Positions 61,042 to 64,000 of a stretch of 64,000 nt of DNA are shown here, piece by piece. The position numbers and the translations under genes were made by a program. Source of the stretch: Streptomyces sp. NBC_01498 (lineage in GTDB: Bacteria > Actinomycetota > Actinomycetes > Streptomycetales > Streptomycetaceae). Numbering within the stretch: the first letter of the stretch is position 1; every line of letters begins with the position of its first letter. The DNA lies in NCBI RefSeq assembly GCF_036327775.1, contig NZ_CP109598.1, positions 4,724,001 to 4,788,000 of the forward strand, given 5' to 3'. Under the pieces are notes generated by a model. It was not told the DNA's origin. It was given only the letters and a program-made list of their open reading frames with translations, and did no database searches.

Positions 61042-61430
61042 GGGGTCTCTCCTGCGGGAAGCGGTCGTTCGAGGCGGCTGCGCTCGCCGTAGACACTACC
61101 GCCGACGGGTGTTCGATTCCCGGCGCCCGATGGGCGGGTTCCCATCGGACATGACGTTGATCACGACGACTCAGCGAGACCGGCGAGGTTCTCGCTGCAA
61201 TACCAGCCACTGCTCCCGCGTGCAGGTCGTCTCGGCGATCGACATCGAGCAGTCGGCCCGATTTGGTCCACTGAAGGTGTCTGGCCCACGAATCGATCGA
61301 TTTCGAAAGTCATCTTTCGCGAAGTTCGACTCGACAAATCGGGAAGGTTTCTGCCGGTAGGATCGGAGCCTTCCTGCCGTCGGGCAGCATGTTCCGAACG
61401 GGTGACGGGTAGGCTCAATCCCTCCGAGAA
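61042..61430. other. 389-bp gap with a hairpin, edge of an accessory patch
   Basis: No gene is convincing here. CCGATGGG (61127-61134) and CCCATCGG (61141-61148) form a perfect 8-bp hairpin. Just before it, GTTCGATTCCCG at about 61111 resembles a tRNA T-arm, but the stem does not pair. G+C falls visibly downstream of 61.3 kb. Confidence 0.45.
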
Positions 61431-62132
61431 GTGGATTCTTCTGACATGGCTCAAGTCGCTCGGCAAGGCAGCAGGATCACGCGAATCAAGAATCCCACGC
61501 CCCCGAAACCGACGCTGTCGATTCGACCGGCGGAAATGCCGGGCGATGACCTCGAAGACGATTCCGTCATCAAAGGGGTCAGGTACGACGGAACGCCCTT
61601 CGTCGGCCTGGAGGCTGAGGCTCTCGAAGCCGAAGGGTGCGTCTTCGAGAACTCGCGCTTCACGGGAACGCGCCTGCTCAGGAGTCAGTTCAGCGACTCG
61701 CAGTTCACCACGTGCGACTTCGCCGAGGTCGACACGCAAGACGTGTCACTCATTCGCTGCACCGTGGGCGGAAGTCGAATGACGGGCTCGACATGGAAGT
61801 CCGGAACGTTCCGGGACGTACGGTTCGACAACTGCGTCATCGCCCCCGCAATGCTCAGGCATATGAAGATGTTCAGTGTGGTGTTCGCCGACTGCAAAAT
61901 GGTTGGCGCTGATTTTCAGTCGACGCACCTGCACAATGTGCGGTTCGAAAATTGCGACCTCACGGGAGCGCAATTCGCCAACGTTCAGGTAGGTGCGGTC
62001 CGGTTCGAGAACAGCACGCTTGTCGACGTCGGCGGCGCCGCGAGCCTCAAGGGCGCAACCGTGCAGGGCCCAGGAGCGGTGGAACTGGCCCTGGGCCTTG
62101 CACGGGAGGCGGGAATCCTGTTCGAGCCGTAG
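61431..62132 (+). CDS. Pentapeptide-repeat protein
   Basis: 233-aa protein whose middle 110 residues follow the A(D/N)Lxx-like five-residue rhythm: CVFENSRFTGTRLLRSQFSD, TTCDFAEVDTQDVSLIRCTV, DFQSTHLHNVRFENCDLTG. This folds as a right-handed quadrilateral beta helix. Some members mimic DNA and protect gyrase; others have no known role. GTG 61431 is used; ATG 61446 (MAQVARQGS) is an alternative. It is convergent with the HExxH gene, four bases apart. Confidence 0.85.
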   Translation: MDSSDMAQVARQGSRITRIKNPTPPKPTLSIRPAEMPGDDLEDDSVIKGVRYDGTPFVGLEAEALEAEGCVFENSRFTGTRLLRSQFSDSQFTTCDFAEVDTQDVSLIRCTVGGSRMTGSTWKSGTFRDVRFDNCVIAPAMLRHMKMFSVVFADCKMVGADFQSTHLHNVRFENCDLTGAQFANVQVGAVRFENSTLVDVGGAASLKGATVQGPGAVELALGLAREAGILFEP

Positions 62133-62136
62133 CTCG

Positions 62137-62871
62137 TCAGGCGGCAATGTTCGGTCGGTATCCCGCGTACTCCGGGCTGGAGATCGCGCGGGCCACGAGA
62201 TCGAAGTTGATGTCCTCCCCGAAGTCGCACAGCTCGTCGAGGAGTATCCGCCCGTACTCGTTGAAGTGCGGGCGCTGCCTCTTCAGGTCTTCGCAGGCGT
62301 CCCGCAGGGACTCGCTGTAGAGGTCGACCAGGGTCGTGACGCCCTGCTGGTCCTGCATGAACATGAGGGGGACCGTGACCACTGCGGCGTGAAACGCCTT
62401 GTCGAGCGGACGGCGCTGCCCGATCTTCACGGCCGACAGCGCACGGTACTCATCCGCTTCCAGGGCGCTGGACGTGAGGCCGAACATCCCGTTCACCTTG
62501 TCGGCGACGAAGAGGTTCAGGTGCATGCCCTCGTGCACCAGGCACATGGCGTAGTCGAGCGTCGCCCAGTCTGCTCCGGGGCTCATGACCACCGTGCCGG
62601 GGAGGCGCGAGGCGGAGCCGCCGCCGTCGGCGCCCGAATCGACGATCACCAGATCGGTGACCAACAGGTCGACCATGCGCCGGAGATCGGGACTGATCTC
62701 CTGGATCAGATCGAAGGCCGAGGCGACTTCTGTGTCCCAACCTTCGCGAGTGGGACCTTCGGTGGGGCCGGCACCTTCGAAGATGTGGGGGAAGACTCCG
62801 TTGATGGTGCAGTACTTCGCCCACGGCCCGTCCTCGTACGTGATCGAGACGCCTTCGCTCGTGACGGGCAT
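62137..62871 (-). CDS. HExxH-motif protein, peptide beta-hydroxylase-like
   Basis: 244 aa from ATG 62871 (a TTG 18 bases earlier is possible). The metal motif is LVHEGMHLNLF, with HEGMH at about residues 113-117. A second conserved piece, RRPLDKAFHAAVVTVPLM, supplies a further histidine at about 161. The order T-x-x-x-(40)-HExxH-(40)-RPxxxxxH resembles the aKG-HExxH peptide hydroxylases of RiPP clusters, but those are longer. A zinc peptidase is the alternative. No precursor peptide or radical SAM gene is visible nearby. Confidence 0.68.
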   Translation of the reverse strand: MPVTSEGVSITYEDGPWAKYCTINGVFPHIFEGAGPTEGPTREGWDTEVASAFDLIQEISPDLRRMVDLLVTDLVIVDSGADGGGSASRLPGTVVMSPGADWATLDYAMCLVHEGMHLNLFVADKVNGMFGLTSSALEADEYRALSAVKIGQRRPLDKAFHAAVVTVPLMFMQDQQGVTTLVDLYSESLRDACEDLKRQRPHFNEYGRILLDELCDFGEDINFDLVARAISSPEYAGYRPNIAA

Positions 62872-62998
62872 CGGGCGGAAAGCCGGCAAGGTCCGGAGAT
62901 GCGGGACGCCGAAGCCCTGAGCCAGATGCGCGTGCCTGACTACGAGGACTGCGTCGAGGTACCGATGTCCTCGATCACGGCCCTACTGGAGGAGAACG

Positions 62999-63523
62999 GT
63001 GGACCTGATCACCAGCGGCCGGCGTGACGAGCTGTTCGACAGTTTCGAGCGCAGCGCCTTCCATCTTGAATTGAGGGACAACTACGGATCGCCTGTCGAG
63101 GACACCCCCTACGCCCGATGGCGGAGGGGCGAGCCGGACGACTACCGATGGCTTGACCCGTGGATGGCGCTCATGAAGCGGGTGACTGGTGACGGCAAGA
63201 CGGTGCGACGCGTACGCGTGATCACCGAGCCCCACTCCCAGTATGTGAAGTGGGAGAACTCACTCACTCATCTGAACCTGGCGGCCGGTGAAGACATCAG
63301 GTGGTTCCCTCGGCATCAACTTCCGGACGGAATCGTCTTCCCGGTCTCCGGCAATGACTGGTGGCTGTTTGATGACAACCTCCTGGCCGTCGGGCATTTC
63401 GACCAGGAAGGCCGCGTCCTCGGGTCCGAACTGATCGAAGATCCCGACATCGTGGCCGACTGCGTCCGAGTGCGGGATCTACTCTGGTCCTCCGCCGTTC
63501 ATCATGCCGAGTACAAGCCCTGA
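62999..63523 (+). CDS. DUF6879 family protein
   Basis: 174-aa protein starting at GTG 62999 behind GGAGGAG. It shows the pattern of DUF6879: ERSAFHLELRDNYG, then RVRVITEPHSQYVKWENSLT and ILPDGIVFP-like DGIVFPVSGNDWWLFDDNL. These are common upstream of XRE/DUF5753 regulators in Streptomyces, as here. The function is unknown and could parallel that of DUF397 partners. Confidence 0.85.
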   Translation: MDLITSGRRDELFDSFERSAFHLELRDNYGSPVEDTPYARWRRGEPDDYRWLDPWMALMKRVTGDGKTVRRVRVITEPHSQYVKWENSLTHLNLAAGEDIRWFPRHQLPDGIVFPVSGNDWWLFDDNLLAVGHFDQEGRVLGSELIEDPDIVADCVRVRDLLWSSAVHHAEYKP

Positions 63524-63530
63524 CCCATCG

Positions 63531-64000
63531 GTGAATAGTCAAGCGCAGGAAGCGCGGACGGCTTTGGGTGCCCGGCTGCGGGGATTCCGTAAGGACGCGG
63601 GATTCTCCAGCGGCCGGGCATTCGCTGCGGCTACCGGGTGGCAGGAGTCGAAAGTCTCCCGGATCGAGAACGGTCGGCAGGCTGCAAGCGAAGATGACAT
63701 CCGCACCTGGTGCGAGAAGACGCATACCCAGAACCTGACCGCCGACCTGGTTGCCACCGTCCGGCACATCGACGAACTGTGGTTGGAGTGGCGCCGACAG
63801 CTTGCGAAGGGAGCGGAGAAGCGTCAGGCCAAGGCCCTTCCGCTCTACTCCAGGACCAGGGTCTTCCGGATCTGGCATCCGACGCTGATTTGGGGCACGC
63901 TTCAGACTGCGGAATACGCTGCGGAGACGTTCAGGCAGGTTGTCGACTTCTTTGAAATTCCGGATGATGCTGAAGCGGCCACGGCAAAGAGGCTCGAACG
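63531..64000 (+). CDS. XRE-family regulator (DUF5753-like), cut by the window end
   Basis: 156 codons are visible from GTG 63531. The helix-turn-helix is ALGARLRGFRKDAGFSSGRAF, then AAATGWQESKVSRIENGRQA. The following YSRTRVFRIWHPTLIWGTLQTAEYA matches the start of DUF5753. It forms a pair with DUF6879, 7 bases apart. The rest lies beyond the window. Confidence 0.9.
   Translation, partial: MNSQAQEARTALGARLRGFRKDAGFSSGRAFAAATGWQESKVSRIENGRQAASEDDIRTWCEKTHTQNLTADLVATVRHIDELWLEWRRQLAKGAEKRQAKALPLYSRTRVFRIWHPTLIWGTLQTAEYAAETFRQVVDFFEIPDDAEAATAKRLE

Noticed and set aside
61105..61150. tRNA fragment or attachment site at the edge of the 61 kb patch
   Set aside because: GTTCGATTCCCG resembles a T-arm, but the stem does not pair and no matching copy was found in the window.

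Overview
The window is high-G+C actinobacterial chromosome, most probably Streptomyces. The evidence is the mycothiol/lipoprotein/BldB-WhiJ type gene set, GTG starts and overlapping stop-start junctions, and a core gene order (pncB, clpS, DUF2017, permease, Mec-type peptidase, cysO, cysM, MBL hydrolase, GlcNAc PTS, rph, rdgB, tRNA, bcp, DUF3618, GroES-like, SMR, class A PBP) that I recognise from Streptomyces chromosomes. All functions are read from protein motifs and context; no database search was run.

Layout. 1-18.2 kb is housekeeping. It holds NAD salvage (pncB), the ClpS adaptor, a CysO/CysM/Mec cysteine route behind a probably leaderless cysteine-containing leader peptide, a PTS pair (EIIC on minus, EIIB on plus), RNase PH and RdgB, a tRNA with a UAG anticodon, two coupled HNH nucleases directly 5' of that tRNA, Bcp peroxidase, a guanidine-III-like riboswitch in front of a SugE-type SMR exporter, and a penicillin-binding protein. 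18.3-18.6 kb is a striking low-complexity CAC/GGCACG tract before an ABC exporter operon (18.6-21.4 kb). 21.5-28.6 kb contains envelope and regulatory genes (DUF1707, SGNH hydrolase, DUF445), a 5'-truncated pseudogene, and an XRE/DUF397/ATP-binding regulatory trio.

28.7-48.0 kb is the most interesting stretch: a nuclease/helicase/methylase defence island. A minus-strand operon with tight junctions encodes a 1591-aa GHKL-ATPase plus SF2-helicase fusion, a UvrD-like helicase, a DrmA-like helicase and a DrmB-like DUF1998 protein. Divergent from it, across an A+T-rich gap, a plus-strand operon encodes an XRE-HTH plus GHKL ATPase and two uncharacterised proteins. Convergent with that lie a canonical C5 cytosine methylase and, in a separate unit, a Vsr endonuclease overlapping a second C5-methylase homologue that lacks the catalytic Pro-Cys motif. 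No drmC, drmD or drmE was seen, so this looks like a DISARM-related but differently composed system fused to a GHKL/Vsr/Dcm restriction-type module.

48.1-61 kb returns to ordinary Streptomyces content: a TPR/SEC-C protein, an MFS exporter with a divergent HxlR regulator and shared palindromic operator, DUF6412/YidC, an FAH-family hydrolase, a CxxS DsbA-like protein, a haem-binding/Gfo-Idh pair divergent from a ROK regulator with a 27-bp palindrome, a sortase-E type surface protein, an orphan aminoethylphosphonate-type binding lipoprotein and a HAD phosphatase. 61.4-64 kb is another accessory patch: a pentapeptide-repeat protein, an HExxH protein resembling peptide hydroxylases, DUF6879, and an XRE regulator cut by the window end.
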